From Notolepis coatsorum (lineage: Eukaryota; Chordata; Actinopteri; Aulopiformes; Paralepididae), in assembly GCA_963971535.1 (NCBI GenBank), contig OZ020594.1:116285127-116349126 (forward strand): 64,000 bases of DNA, read 5' to 3'. Positions 10,000 to 23,354 of this stretch are shown in pieces (within the stretch, counting starts at the first letter, position 1; the number at the start of each line of letters is the position of its first letter). The position numbers were made by a program, and so were the translations under genes. The notes below the pieces were generated by a model, which saw only the letters and a program-made list of their open reading frames with translations, was not told the origin of the DNA and did not search any database.

Positions 10000-11639
10000 G
10001 TGACGTCGGTACAGTGCGATCTTATAGTAACAAAACAATACACAAATTGAACATAGTTTTGAACGTTTTATTACAATAGTATTTACTGTCATGTTGCAAT
10101 GTATAATCCAGCTAGCGTTCCAGTCAGATCCATTCTCCGTTCTTGTTGACAATTTTGGGGTCCGTGTCACCTGTACAAGAAAGATGACCCATGCGTTGAA
10201 CAAAGTACCAACACTACGTTCATCAATCATAAATCTAAATGCCAAATCTTTTAAATCATGATTTTGTCTCAGTTTCATAAGAACAAGCAAGAGCTGCACA
10301 CGCAGGGGCATTGTGTTAATTTGCCAATCAGTTCTGCTATATGTCAATGGGACTGAAGTTAGCTGTGGTTTGTACAGCAACTGCAAACGACGGGACAGGC
10401 TGCATGTCCACTGCGGCACAAGGAGCGAGAGGGCAGGCTGACTGCATCAGAATTTGGCCAGATACTAAAGAGAAAGAAAATTTCAGATGCCTTCATACAG
10501 TCCACATATTACCCCAAGCCCTTCACTGCTACTGTGACTTTGTACTTTTTACAAGAAGAGATATATATATTGAGAGAGTTCACAGAGATATTCAGTTCAT
10601 CAATGACATGATTGTAAAGTTGCACACATTCCATGATGCTCACTTTAGTCCAAAAACATAAATCATACCTCTTTCATTGTCACTCATGTCCTGTGTTGGA
10701 TTGACCTGTGTCGTCTCTGTGAGGGCAGTAACATCTCCAGCACACCTCATTCTGTGAAAAAACACAAAGCTGAGTATTAGCTAAGCATAGACAGATAATA
10801 ATAATAGTTCATTTATGGAGCATCTTTCATACATAAAATGCAGCTCAAAGTGGATTTTATTGACAACAAACATAACTTTGACAGATCAACATTTGTGTTT
10901 GCCTTGTCAGGGATAAAACGAAAAGTCCAGGACTTATTTACTGTTTACATCATTGTCCCTGTTGTTACTGGTTTCAAGTGGCACTATGCCATCTGAAGTG
11001 CATCGAGCATTCTTAGTGCATGTAGTAGTATTCTGTTATTAGTATTCTGCTAATACACAGTTAGAACATACTGATAACACAGTTGGATGTATTGATAACA
11101 GAGCTAGAACTTAACGTTATGATGCAGAAATATGTGCGATATTGTTACCTTTTTTGGGTGAGAGCAGACACGAGAGCCCGGATGGGAGATGGCTTCCCAT
11201 CTCTGAAGTGCTTTGGGGTGAAAAGAGAGAAGCCAAAGTTAGCTACAGTAAAAACACCAGCTAACTAGCGAGGACGAGTAGATATATTTATGTTGGCAGC
11301 TAACGTTAGCTAGCTGCTAACGTTGGCTAACTGGGCTGGATACACAATAGCTAGTTCGCAGTTAAAGTCAAACGTTAGCAAATTAATAGTTTGGTCTACG
11401 TTTATATTACATGCCGTCAAATATTATGTCTTTATGAATTGACCTTACCTTTGAGCAAACATAAGTGTCCTTGGTAATGGTCTTCACGTTCAGCTGTTTA
11501 CAACAACACAATCCACCGCTTGCATTTCTCGAGTTTTCTTTTGGGCTTCGGAAAAGGTACAAAAATATACTCCTCCATCCAGTCTTTCGGGGTACCTGGT
11601 GTCCGAATTACAGGTACCCCACGCACAGCGTTTCACCAT
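10000..11639 (-). pseudogene. THAP-domain/DDE-transposase-type gene, four exons, decayed
   Basis: Exon 1 (11639-11449) encodes a THAP zinc finger: MVKRCAWGTCNSDTRYPERL, then VPFPKPKRKLEKCKRWI, then QLNVKTITKDTYVCSK. Two frame changes are needed to read it. Exon 2 (11210-11149) supplies the closing HFRDGKPS. Exon 3 is 10751-10669 and exon 4 starts at 10464. All three introns have GT donors and AG acceptors, and phases agree (0, 2, 1). Exon 4 then needs a stop and frame change (about 10340) before MPLRVQLLLVLMKLRQNHDL, then KDLAFRF. This is the helix-turn-helix that precedes DDE_Tnp_4-type nuclease domains. The nuclease itself is not found. The architecture suggests a THAP-bearing transposase (P-like or IS4EU-like) or a host gene derived from one, now broken. 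Confidence 0.7.
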
Positions 11640-11884
11640 CAGATATTATGTAGATAATAACATAAAACTGAACTCTTGACAGTGGTTGCGATCACAGCCG
11701 TCTGGTTTGATACAACCTAAAATTGATAAATGATAATTGATATGATAAATTATTTGCTTTACACTGTTTATTGTATTCGATTTTTGGATGGATTGGTTGG
11801 ATTCTTATTATATATTATTACTATTGTATTATGCACATCGTTGCAGGCAATTTCATTTTATAAATAATACAAAAAAATATATAT
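11640..11884. other. Unassigned, with a LINE-tail-like phrase
   Basis: TGCACATCGTTGCAGGCAAT (then TTCATTTTATA) at about 11831-11860 resembles the 3' UTR of the L2-like LINE (1031-1068). It may be a small fragment of it. Nothing else is recognised. Confidence 0.35.
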
Positions 11885-11966
11885 ATCAGAATGGGTGGGA
11901 TTCAAACCCCGGTCGTCAGCTTGAGAGGTATGCCCATAAACCGCTAAACCACGGTACCAGACAAAA
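11885..11966 (-). repeat. tRNA-derived SINE-like element
   Basis: On the minus strand GTGGTTTAGCGGTTTATGGG resembles a pol III A box. GGGTTTGAATCCCACCC about 40 bp downstream resembles a B box with its flanking T-arm. The spacing suits a tRNA gene, but the acceptor stem is not properly paired, so a SINE head or tRNA relic is more likely than a working tRNA. Confidence 0.55.
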
Positions 11967-12248
11967 TAGATCCATTATATTACCGCTTTGACTGCATAAA
12001 CGCGGATCATTGTTCAGCATTCCTAAGCAATTCGCCGTCATTGTAATTTAAAGGTTTAGAACGCCTATTCACATATACACCTGTAGACATATGGTATGGT
12101 ATTTATTCTAGACAACAAAACATATACAGATCGTTATACAGTATATACTGTGTAGGACGTTGTAGCGTCCGTCTAATGACTTTGCGCCTCCTGGCGGCAT
12201 AAAATAGAACAGCAGCCTGGGTTCCTAATTAATTTCAACGACGTGATA
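11967..12248. other. Unassigned spacer
   Basis: AT-rich sequence with no supported gene. The phrase GACTTTGCGCCTCCTGGCGG at 12179-12198 contains an inverted CGCC/GGCG pair of no known role. Confidence 0.3.
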
Positions 12249-12503
12249 TCACTGTGCGCGCGTCGCGGCAAAGCTCCCATGAAAACGAAAAGCTTCATCT
12301 GTATGATCCGAATGTTGTGGTCGGCGGTGGTGCTCGTTCGGCGCTGTAGTTTCAGCTTGGTCTTCATCCGAATCCGACAGGCTGCTGCTGCTATCGTTAG
12401 CTTCTCTGCTAGTGTTCAACTTCTCAGTTGTAAGCTTTTTTTTGCCTTTGTCTTTCTTCTGCTTGTTGTAGTTAACAGAGAGGCAGAGTTGATTTTGCAC
12501 CAA
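12249..12503 (-). CDS. Hypothetical small acidic/serine-rich ORF
   Basis: An 84-codon frame starts MVQNQLCLSVNY, has a lysine-rich stretch (KQKKDKGKKKL) and an acidic serine tract (SSSSLSDSDEDQAE), and ends in a His/Arg-rich part. I do not recognise it. Such composition occurs in N-terminal tails of transposon proteins and of nuclear host proteins. It abuts the decayed LINE beginning at about 12515 and may belong to a different repeat. It could also be a chance frame. Confidence 0.25.
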   Translation of the reverse strand: MVQNQLCLSVNYNKQKKDKGKKKLTTEKLNTSREANDSSSSLSDSDEDQAETTAPNEHHRRPQHSDHTDEAFRFHGSFAATRAQ

Positions 12504-12514
12504 AAGAAATATAT

Positions 12515-13475
12515 ATAGATGACTTTTTTTTTTTATATATTCTTCGCCGAAGTATTTGGGACAGCCCTAATAGTCGTAGTACCTTTGAATGAGTGCTCCG
12601 GTTAGTCTTCAGGGTATTTTTGTTTACCAGAGAGGAGATCCGGTACAATAATCTTGTTCGATGGTTGACTTTTTTGATTACATTGGATGCCATCTTGTCA
12701 CAGGAAAGATCTGCCTCTAGGATGGAACCCAGGTATGTAATTTCATCTTTCCGTGTGACAATATTGTCACCCACTGTGACTGAGAAGCCGTCGGTCTTGC
12801 TGAGTTTGTTATTTTATCCGAAGAGAATGGACTCTGTTTTACCCAGGTGTAATGATAGTTTGTTATCAGCGAGCCAGGTGCAGATTCTGCCTAGTTCAGA
12901 GCTGAGGGTTTTTTCAACCTATAACTTGTTCTTGTCAGAGACCAGCAGGGCTGAGTCGTCCGCGAACAGGAACACGTTGCAGTCACAAGCTGATGACATG
13001 TCATTTGCATAAATTAGGAACAGTAACGGTCCTAGTATGCTTCCTTGTGGAACACCACAGCTCACTGGGAGGGGGGGGGGGGTAGGGTACCGTTTACCTC
13101 TACCATCTGTTATCTCCCCTCAAGGTAGGATTGCATCCAGCTCACTGATAAACTATCAAAACCAATTGCTTTTAGCTTGTCAATCAGAATGGAATGATTG
13201 ACAGTGTCGAAAGCCTTTTGTAGGTCCAGCATGACCATGCCGCAGTATTTGCCCACGTCCACCTCTCGTTTGATGTGGTCGTTCAAATAAAGAAGGCATG
13301 TGTCAATGGAGTGGGATGTTCTGAAGCCAGATCGGAATTCGTAGATGAGATTTTTTCCTTCTAGGTACTTTTCGACCTGTTCATAGACTATTTTTTCCAG
13401 GTAGCAATACAGGGGAATAACTTTTACAGATATGATAGAAATAAGCATGGAGGAGGTGTAGCTTTTTAAGAACAT
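12515..13475 (-). pseudogene. LINE reverse transcriptase fragment (CR1/Rex/Jockey group)
   Basis: Read from 13475 downward: FRSGFRTSHSIDTCLLYL, MVMLDLQKAFDTVNHSIL, then after a frame change [20 protein letters not shown]. The catalytic [14 protein letters not shown] follows (about 12935-12975), then NKLSLHLGKTESILFG and EITYLGSILEADLS. These are RT motifs in their normal order. Frameshifts (about 13080 within a G run, and near 12915) and at least one stop show decay. The fragment ends about 50 bp before the satellite array, which may have expanded within or beside it. Confidence 0.85.
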
Positions 13476-14317
13476 AAACCAGTCAAAGTGAGAGCTGTTC
13501 TAAGTGCATCAGTTGTGGAAATACTATGGTGACAGATCCATCTACCTCATCTTAAACCCATTCTAGATCCATCTACCTCATCTTAAACCCATTCTAAATC
13601 CATCTACCTCATCTTAAACCCATTCTAGATCCTTCTACCTCATCTAGATCCATCTACCGCATCTTAAACCCATTCTAGATGCATCTACCTCATATTAAAC
13701 CCATTCTTGATGCATCTACCTCATATCAAACCCATTCTAGATGCATCTACCTAATCTCAAACCCATTCTAGATCCATCTACCTCTCAAACCCATTCTAGA
13801 TCCATCTACCTCATCTCAAACACATTATAGATCCATCTACCTCATCTTAAACCCATTCTAGATGCATCTACCTCATCTCAAACCCATTATAGATCCATCT
13901 ACCTCATCTCAAACCCATTCTAGATGAATCTACCTCATCTTAAACCCATTCTAGATGCATCTACCTCATCTCAAACCCATTCTAGGTGCATCTACCTCAT
14001 CCTAAACCCATTCTAGATGCATCTACCTCATCTCAAACTCATTCTAGATCCATCTACCTCATCTTAAACCCATTCTAGATCCATCTACCTCATCTTAAAC
14101 CCATTCTAGATCCATCTACCTCATCTTAAACCCATTCTAGATCCATCTACCTCATCTTAAACCCATTCTAGATCCATCTACCTCATCTTAAACCCATTCT
14201 AGATCCATCTACCTCACCTTAAACCCATTCTAGATCCATCTACCTCATCTTAAACCCATTCTAGATGCATCTACCTCATCTCAAACCCATTCTAGATCCA
14301 TCTACCTTATCTTAAAC

Positions 14318-15344
14318 TAGGGCTGGGCGATATGACGATATTATATAAATATCGGGTACAGTTCATTAACGATACACTTTTTCAACGTATCGTGGATATC
14401 GTGATGTTTTGCCCAAGAGGATTGTCAATCTGTCCACACGTTACTCGTTCATATCTCAGCCTGTGCTGAGATATGCCCATTCCGCGGTCTGTTAATAAAG
14501 TTTTCAATCAGACAGATGTATGGAAAGGCTTTTATTATAACATTCGTTGTAGTAAAATCATTATGCCTCATTTAGTCATCCTGTGAAGCACTGGTCTCCT
14601 ACTCGACGGCCGCGGGGAGCTAACGTTAGTAGCTTTGTTGATGTTCAGCACACGGGACATTCAGGAAGTCAAAAACTAAACGCTTGCCGATTGGTGCTAA
14701 GAACAGCAGGGCGGGTGCAAGCGGTGTGACGCAGACTCGACTGTCAATCAAAATGATTATGTTTCCGTCAGAATGAATGAATGAAAACTGTATTAAAAGG
14801 TTGCAGAATGGGTACAATACAGTACAGGAGGATGAAGACCAGAAAAAGACTTTCGGCTTTTTTACATAAGGGTCCTCCATTTTCAATTCATCAAAACATT
14901 TAGAGACATACATATATACAGTAGTTTCATAAAAATGCTAAAATGCTATTTATTGATTGATTGATTTAAAACTTTAACATATTGCAGAATGGGTACAGTA
15001 CAGCTCAATACATACAATTGTTAAGGGGATGCAGACCAGAGAAAGACTTTAGTCTTGTTTACATCAGGGTCCCCCATTTTCAATTCATCATATTTCATAT
15101 CTAAATCATATAATATCTCATATGCAATATATAATCTAATAATCTAAATCTAATATAAAAATGCTAAATGCATGGGTATTTTATTTTGTCTTTAATGTTA
15201 GCTTGCAAACTCAAATACTGTCTTGGTAAGCCTCATAATGAATTGTTTGGGGTAAAAAAGAAAAACATCGTGATGTGTATCGTGTATCGCCGAAAGGTCA
15301 GAAAATATCGTGATACCATATTTAGGCCATATCGCCCAGCCCTA
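14318..15344. mobile_element. hAT-type non-autonomous element, array copy 1
   Basis: The termini are TAGGGCTGGGCGATAT and its inverse ATATCGCCCAGCCCTA. An 8-bp target duplication TCTTAAAC, made of satellite sequence, lies at 14310-14317 and 15345-15352. It encodes no transposase. The interior holds two minus-oriented copies of the TGATTGATTG tail, one plus-oriented tail phrase (AATAAAGTTTTCAATCAGAC) and a promoter-like region. At 1,027 bp it lacks 14 bp present in the other copies, as two 7-bp gaps; one removes the TGACGTCA motif. Confidence 0.9.
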
Positions 15345-17474
15345 TCTTAAACCCATTCTAGATCCATCTACCTCATCTCAAACCCATTCTAGATTAATCT
15401 ACCTCATCTTAAACCCATTCTAGATGCATCTACCTCATCTCAAACCCATTCTAGATGCATCTACCTCATCCTGAACCCATTCTAGATGCATCTACCTCAT
15501 CTCAAACCCATTCTAGATGCATCTACCTCATCTTAAACCCATTCTAGATCCATCTACCTAATCTTAAACCCATTCTAGATCCATCTACCTCATCTAGATC
15601 CATCTACCTCAGCTTAAACCCATTCTAGATGCATCTACGTCATCTTAAACCCATTCTAGATGCATCTACCTCATATCAAACCCATTCTAGATCCATCTAC
15701 CTCTCAAACCCATTCTAGATGCATCTACCTCATCTCAAACCCATTCTAGATCCATCTACCTCTCAAACCCATTCTAGATCCATCTACCTCATCTCAAACC
15801 CATTATAGATCCATCTACCTCATCTTAAACCCATTCTAGATCCATCTACCTCATCTTAAACCCATTCTAGATCCATCTACCTCATCTCAAACCCATTCTA
15901 GATTAATCTACCTCATCTTAAACCCATTCTAGATGCATCTACCTCATCTCAAACCCATTCTAGATGCATCTACCTCATCCTAAACCCATTCTAGATGCAT
16001 CTACCTCATCTCAAACCCATTCTAGATGCATCTACCTCATCTTAAACCCATTCTAGATACATCTACCTAATCTTAAACCCATTCTAGATCCATCTACCTC
16101 ATCTAGATCCATCTACCTCATCTTAAACCCATTCTAGATGCATCTACGTCATCTTAAACCCATTCTAGATGCATCTACCTCATATCAAACCCATTCTAGA
16201 TGCATCTACCTCATCTCAAACCCATTCTAGATCCATCTACCTCTCAAACCCATTCTAGATCCATCTACCTCATCTCAAACCCATTATAGATCCATCTACC
16301 TCATCTTAAACCCATTCTAGATGCATCTATCTCATCTCAAACCTATTCTAGATCCATCTACCTCATCTCAAACCCATTCTAGATGAATCTACCTCATCTT
16401 AAACCCATTCTAGATGCATCTACCTCATCTCAAACCCATTCTAGGTGCATCTACCTCATCCTAAACCCATTCTAGATGCATCTACCTCATCTCAAACCCA
16501 TTATAGATCCATCTACCTCATCTTAAACCCATTCTAGATCCATCTACCTCATCTTAAACCCATTCTAGATCCATCTACCTCATCTTAAACCCATTCTAGA
16601 TCCATCTACCTCATCTTAAACCCATTCTAGATCCATCTACCTCACCTTAAACCCATTCTAGATCCATCTACCTCATCTTAAACCCATTCTAGATGCATCT
16701 ACCTCATCTCAAATCCATTCTAGATCCATCTACCTCATCTTAAACCCATTCTAGATCCATCCACCTCATCTCAAACCCATTCTAGATTAATCTACCTCAT
16801 CTTAAACCCATTCTAGATCCTTCTACCTCATCTAGATCCATCTACCTCATCTTAAACCCATTCTAGATACATCTACCTCATATTAAACTCATTCTAGATG
16901 CATCTACCTCATATCAAACCCATTCTAGATGCATCTACCTCATCTCAAACCCATTCTAGATCCATCTACCTCTCAAACCCATTCTAGATCCATCTACCTA
17001 ATCTCAAACACATTATAGATCCATCTACCTCATCTTAAACCCATTCTAGATGCATCTACCTCATCTCAAACCCATTCTAGATCCACCTACCTCATCTCAA
17101 ACCCATTCTAGATGAATCTACCTCATCTTAAACCCATTCTAGATGCATCTACCTCATCTCAAACCCATTCTAGGTGCATCTACCTCATCCTAAACCCATT
17201 CTAGATGCATCTACCTCATCTCAAACCCATTCTAGATCCATCTACCTCATCTTAAACCCATTCTAGATCCATCTACCTCATCTTAAACCCATTCTAGATC
17301 CATCTACCTCATCTTAAACCCATTCTAGATCCATCTACCTCATCTTAAACCCATTCTAGATCCATCTACCTCACCTTAAACCCATTCTAGATCCATCTAC
17401 CTCATCTTAAACCCATTCTAGATGCATCTACCTCATCTCAAACCCATTCTAGATCCATCTACCTTATCTTAAAC

Positions 17475-18515
17475 TAGGGCTGGGCGATATGACGATATTA
17501 TATAAATATCGGGTACAGTTCATTAACGATACACTTTTTCAACGTATCATGGATATCGTGATGTTTTGCCCAAGAGGATTGTGTCGCGTCAATCTGTCCA
17601 CACGTTACTCGTTCATATCTCAGCCTGTGCTGAGATATGCCCATTCCGCGGTCTGTTAATAAAGTTTTCAATCAGACAGATGTATGGAAAGGCTTTTATT
17701 ATAACATTCGTTGTAGTAAAATCATTATGCCTCATTTAGTCATCCTGTGAAGCACTGGTCTCCTACTCGACGGCCGCGGGGAGCTAACGTTAGTAGCTTT
17801 GTTGATGTTCAGCACACGGGACATTCAGGAAGTCAAAAACTAAACGCTTGCCGATTGGTGCTAAGAACAGCAGGGCGGGTGCAAGCGGTGTGACGTCATT
17901 GGCAGACTCGACTGTCAATCAAAATGATTATGTTTCCGTCAGAATGAATGAATGAAAACTGTATTAAAAGGTTGCAGAATGGGTACAATACAGTACAGGA
18001 GGATGAAGACCAGAAAAAGACTTTCGGCTTTTTTACATAAGGGTCCTCCATTTTCAATTCATCAAAACATTTAGAGACATACATATATACAGTAGTTTCA
18101 TAAAAATGCTAAAATGCTATTTATTGATTGATTGATTTAAAACTTTAACATATTGCAGAATGGGTACAGTACAGCTCAATACATACAATTGTTAAGGGGA
18201 TGCAGACCAGAGAAAGACTTTAGTCTTGTTTACATCAGGGTCCCCCATTTTCAATTCATCATATTTCATATCTAAATCATATAATATCTCATATGCAATA
18301 TATAATCTAATAATCTAAATCTAATATAAAAATGCTAAATGCATGGGTATTTTATTTTGTCTTTAATGTTAGCTTGCAAACTCAAATACTGTCTTGGTAA
18401 GCCTCATAATGAATTGTTTGGGGTAAAAAAGAAAAACATCGTGATGTGTATCGTGTATCGCCGAAAGGTCAGAAAATATCGTGATACCATATTTAGGCCA
18501 TATCGCCCAGCCCTA
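17475..18515. mobile_element. hAT-type non-autonomous element, array copy 2
   Basis: A 1,041-bp copy with the same termini, the same TCTTAAAC duplication and the same flanking satellite variants as copy 1. It starts 3,157 bp after copy 1. It keeps TGACGTCA at about 17890-17897. It has one visible private change: ATCATGG where the other copies have ATCGTGG (about 17547). Confidence 0.9.
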
Positions 18516-20121
18516 TCTTAAACCCATTCTAGATCCATCTACCTCATCTCAAACCCATTCTAGATTAATCTACCTCATCTTAAACCCATTCTAGATGCAT
18601 CTACCTCATCTCAAACCCAGTCTAGATGCATCTACCTCATCCTGAACCCATTCTAGATGCATCTACCTCATCTCAAACCCATTCTAGATGCATCTACCTC
18701 ATCTTAAACCCATTCTAGATCCATCTACCTAATCTTAAACCCATTCTAGATCCATCTACCTCATCTAGATCCATCTACCTCATCTTAAACCCATTCTAGA
18801 TGCATCTACGTCATCTTAAACCCATTCTAGATGCATCTACCTCATATCAAACCCATTCTAGATCCATCTACCTCTCAAACCCATTCTAGATGCATCTACC
18901 TCATCTCAAACCCATTCTAGATCCATCTACCTCTCAAACCCATTCTAGATCCATCTACCTCATCTCAAACCCATTATAGATCCATCTACCTCATCTTAAA
19001 CCCATTCTAGATCCATCTACCTCATCTTAAACCCATTCTAGATCCATCTACCTCATCTCAAACCCATTCTAGATTAATCTACCTCATCTTAAACCCATTC
19101 TAGATGCATCTACCTCATCTCAAACCCATTCTAGATGCATCTACCTCATCCTAAACCCATTCTAGATGCATCTACCTCATCTCAAACCCATTCTAGATGC
19201 ATCTACCTCATCTTAAACCCATTCTAGATCCATCTACCTCATCTAGATCCATCTACCTCATCTTAAACCCATTCTAGATGCATCTACGTCATCTTAAACC
19301 CATTCTAGATGCATCTACCTCATCTCAAATCCATTCTAGATCCATCTACCTCATCTTAAACCCATTCTAGATCCATCCACCTCATCTCAAACCCATTCTA
19401 GATTAATCTACCTCATCTTAAACCCATTCTAGATCCTTCTACCTCATCTAGATCCATCTACCTCATCTTAAACCCATTCTAGATACATCTACCTCATATT
19501 AAACTCATTCTAGATGCATCTACCTCATATCAAACCCATTCTAGATGCATCTACCTCATCTCAAACCCATTCTAGATCCATCTACCTCTCAAACCCATTC
19601 TAGATCCATCTACCTAATCTCAAACACATTATAGATCCATCTACCTCATCTTAAACCCATTCTAGATGCATCTACCTCATCTCAAACCCATTCTAGATCC
19701 ACATACCTCATCTCAAACCCATTCTAGATGAATCTACCTCATCTTAAACCCATTCTAGATGCATCTACCTCATCTCAAACCCATTCTAGGTGCATCTACC
19801 TCATCCTAAACCCATTCTAGATGCATCTACCTCATCTCAAACCCATTCTAGATCCATCTACCTCATCTTAAACCCATTCTAGATCCATCTACCTCATCTT
19901 AAACCCATTCTAGATCCATCTACCTCATCTTAAACCCATTCTAGATCCATCTACCTCATCTTAAACCCATTCTAGATCCATCTACCTCATCTTAAACCCA
20001 TTCTAGATCCATCTACCTCACCTTAAACCCATTCTAGATCCATCTACCTCATCTTAAACCCATTCTAGATGCATCTACCTCATCTCAAACCCATTCTAGA
20101 TCCATCTACCTTATCTTAAAC

Positions 20122-21162
20122 TAGGGCTGGGCGATATGACGATATTATATAAATATCGGGTACAGTTCATTAACGATACACTTTTTCAACGTATCGTGGA
20201 TATCGTGATGTTTTGCCCAAGAGGATTGTGTCGCGTCAATCTGTCCACACGTTACTCGTTCATATCTCAGCCTGTGCTGAGATATGCCCATTCCGCGGTC
20301 TGTTAATAAAGTTTTCAATCAGACAGATGTATGGAAAGGCTTTTATTATAACATTCGTTGTAGTAAAATCATTATGCCTCATTTAGTCATCCTGTGAAGC
20401 ACTGGTCTCCTACTCGACGGCCGCGGGGAGCTAACGTTAGTAGCTTTGTTGATGTTCAGCACACGGGACATTCAGGAAGTCAAAAACTAAACGCTTGCCG
20501 ATTGGTGCTAAGAACAGCAGGGCGGGTGCAAGCGGTGTGACGTCATTGGCAGACTCGACTGTCAATCAAAATGATTATGTTTCCGTCAGAATGAATGAAT
20601 GAAAACTGTATTAAAAGGTTGCAGAATGGGTACAATACAGTACAGGAGGATGAAGACCAGAAAAAGACTTTCGGCTTTTTTACATAAGGGTCCTCCATTT
20701 TCAATTCATCAAAACATTTAGAGACATACATATATACAGTAGTTTCATAAAAATGCTAAAATGCTATTTATTGATTGATTGATTTAAAACTTTAACATAT
20801 TGCAGAATGGGTACAGTACAGCTCAATACATACAATTGTTAAGGGGATGCAGACCAGAGAAAGACTTTAGTCTTGTTTACATCAGGGTCCCCCATTTTCA
20901 ATTCATCATATTTCATATCTAAATCATATAATATCTCATATGCAATATATAATCTAATAATCTAAATCTAATATAAAAATGCTAAATGCATGGGTATTTT
21001 ATTTTGTCTTTAATGTTAGCTTGCAAACTCAAATACTGTCTTGGTAAGCCTCATAATGAATTGTTTGGGGTAAAAAAGAAAAACATCGTGATGTGTATCG
21101 TGTATCGCCGAAAGGTCAGAAAATATCGTGATACCATATTTAGGCCATATCGCCCAGCCCTA
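20122..21162. mobile_element. hAT-type non-autonomous element, array copy 3
   Basis: A 1,041-bp copy in the same satellite position with the same target duplication. It starts 2,647 bp after copy 2, the shortest interval in the array, so several satellite units were lost or never gained here. Confidence 0.9.
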
Positions 21163-23354
21163 TCTTAAACCCATTCTAGATCCATCTACCTCATCTCAAA
21201 CCCATTCTAGATTAATCTACCTCATCTTAAACCCATTCTAGATGCATCTACCTCATCTCAAACCCATTCTAGATGCATCTACCTCATCCTGAACCCATTC
21301 TAGAAGCATCTACCTCATCTCAAACCCATTCTAGATGCATCTACCTCATCTTAAACCCATTCTAGATCCATCTACCTAATCTTAAACCCATTCTAGATCC
21401 ATCTACCTCATCTAGATCCATCTACCTCATCTTAAACCCATTCTAGATGCATCTACGTCATCTTAAACCCATTCTAGATGCATCTACCTCATATCAAACC
21501 CATTCTAGATCCATCTACCTCTCAAACCCATTCTAGATGCATCTACCTCATCTCAAACCCATTCTAGATCCATCTACCTCTCAAACCCATTCTAGATCCA
21601 TCTACCTCATCTCAAACCCATTATAGATCCATCTACCTCATCTTAAACCCATTCTAGATCCATCTACCTCATCTTAAACCCATTCTAGATCCATCTACCT
21701 CATCTCAAACCCATTCTAGATTAATCTACCTCATCTTAAACCCATTCTAGATGCATCTACCTCATCTCAAACCCATTCTAGATGCATCTACCTCATCCTA
21801 AACCCATTCTAGATGCATCTACCTCATCTCAAACCCATTCTAGATGCATCTACCTCATCTTAAACCCATTCTAGATCCATCTACCTAATCTTAAACCCAT
21901 TCTAGATCCATCTACCTCATCTAGATCCATCTACCTCATCTTAAACCCATTCTAGATGCATCTACGTCATCTTAAACCCATTCTAGATGCATCTACCTCA
22001 TATCAAACCCATTCTAGATGCATCTACCTCATCTCAAACCCATTCTAGATCCATCTACCTCTCAAACCCATTCTAGATCCATCTACCTCATCTCAAACCC
22101 ATTATAGATCCATCTACCTCATCTTAAACCCATTCTAGATGCATCTATCTCATCTCAAACCTATTCTAGATCCATCTACCTCATCTAAAACCCATTCTAG
22201 ATGAATCTACCTCATCTTAAACCCATTCTAGATGCATCTACCTCATCTCAAACCCATTCTAGGTGCATCTACCTCATCCTAAACCCATTCTAGATGCATC
22301 TACCTCATCTCAAACCCATTATAGATCCATCTACCTCATCTTAAACCCATTCTAGATCCATCTACCTCATCTTAAACCCATTCTAGATCCATCTACCTCA
22401 TCTTAAACCCATTCTAGATCCATCTACCTCATCTTAAACCCATTCTAGATCCATCTACCTCATCTTAAACCCATTCTAGATCCATCTACCTCACCTTAAA
22501 CCCATTCTAGATCCATCTACCTCATCTTAAACCCATTCTAGATGCATCTACCTCATCTCAAATCCATTCTAGATCCATCTACCTCATCTTACACCCATTC
22601 TAGATCCATCCACCTCATCTCAAACCCATTCTAGATTAATCTACCTCATCTTAAACCCATTCTAGATCCTTCTACCTCATCTAGATCCATCTACCTCATC
22701 TTAAACCCATTCTAGATACATCTACCTCATATTAAACTCATTCTAGATGCATCTACCTCATATCAAACCCATTCTAGATGCATCTACCTCATCTCAAACC
22801 CATTCTAGATCCATCTACCTCTCAAACCCATTCTAGATCCATCTACCTAATCTCAAACACATTATAGATCCATCTACCTCATCTTAAACCCATTCTAGAT
22901 GCATCTACCTCATCTCAAACCCATTCTAGATCCATCTACCTCATCTCAAACCCATTCTAGATGAATCTACCTCATCTTAAACCCATTCTAGATGCATCTA
23001 CCTCATCTCAAACCCATTCTAGGTGCATCTACCTCATCCTAAACCCATTCTAGATGCATCTACCTCATCTCAAACCCATTCTAGATCCATCTACCTCATC
23101 TTAAACCCATTCTAGATCCATCTACCTCATCTTAAACCCATTCTAGATCCATCTACCTCATCTTAAACCCATTCTAGATCCATCTACCTCATCTTAAACC
23201 CATTCTACATCCATCTACCTCATCTTAAACCCATTCTAGATCCATCTACCTCACCTTAAACCCATTCTAGATCCATCTACCTCATCTTAAACCCATTCTA
23301 GATGCATCTACCTCATCTCAAACCCATTCTAGATCCATCTACCTTATCTTAAAC

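Noticed and set aside
11885..11966. A functional tRNA gene
   Set aside because: A- and B-box-like sequences are present, but a paired acceptor stem and a clean cloverleaf are not. A tRNA-derived SINE or relic fits better.
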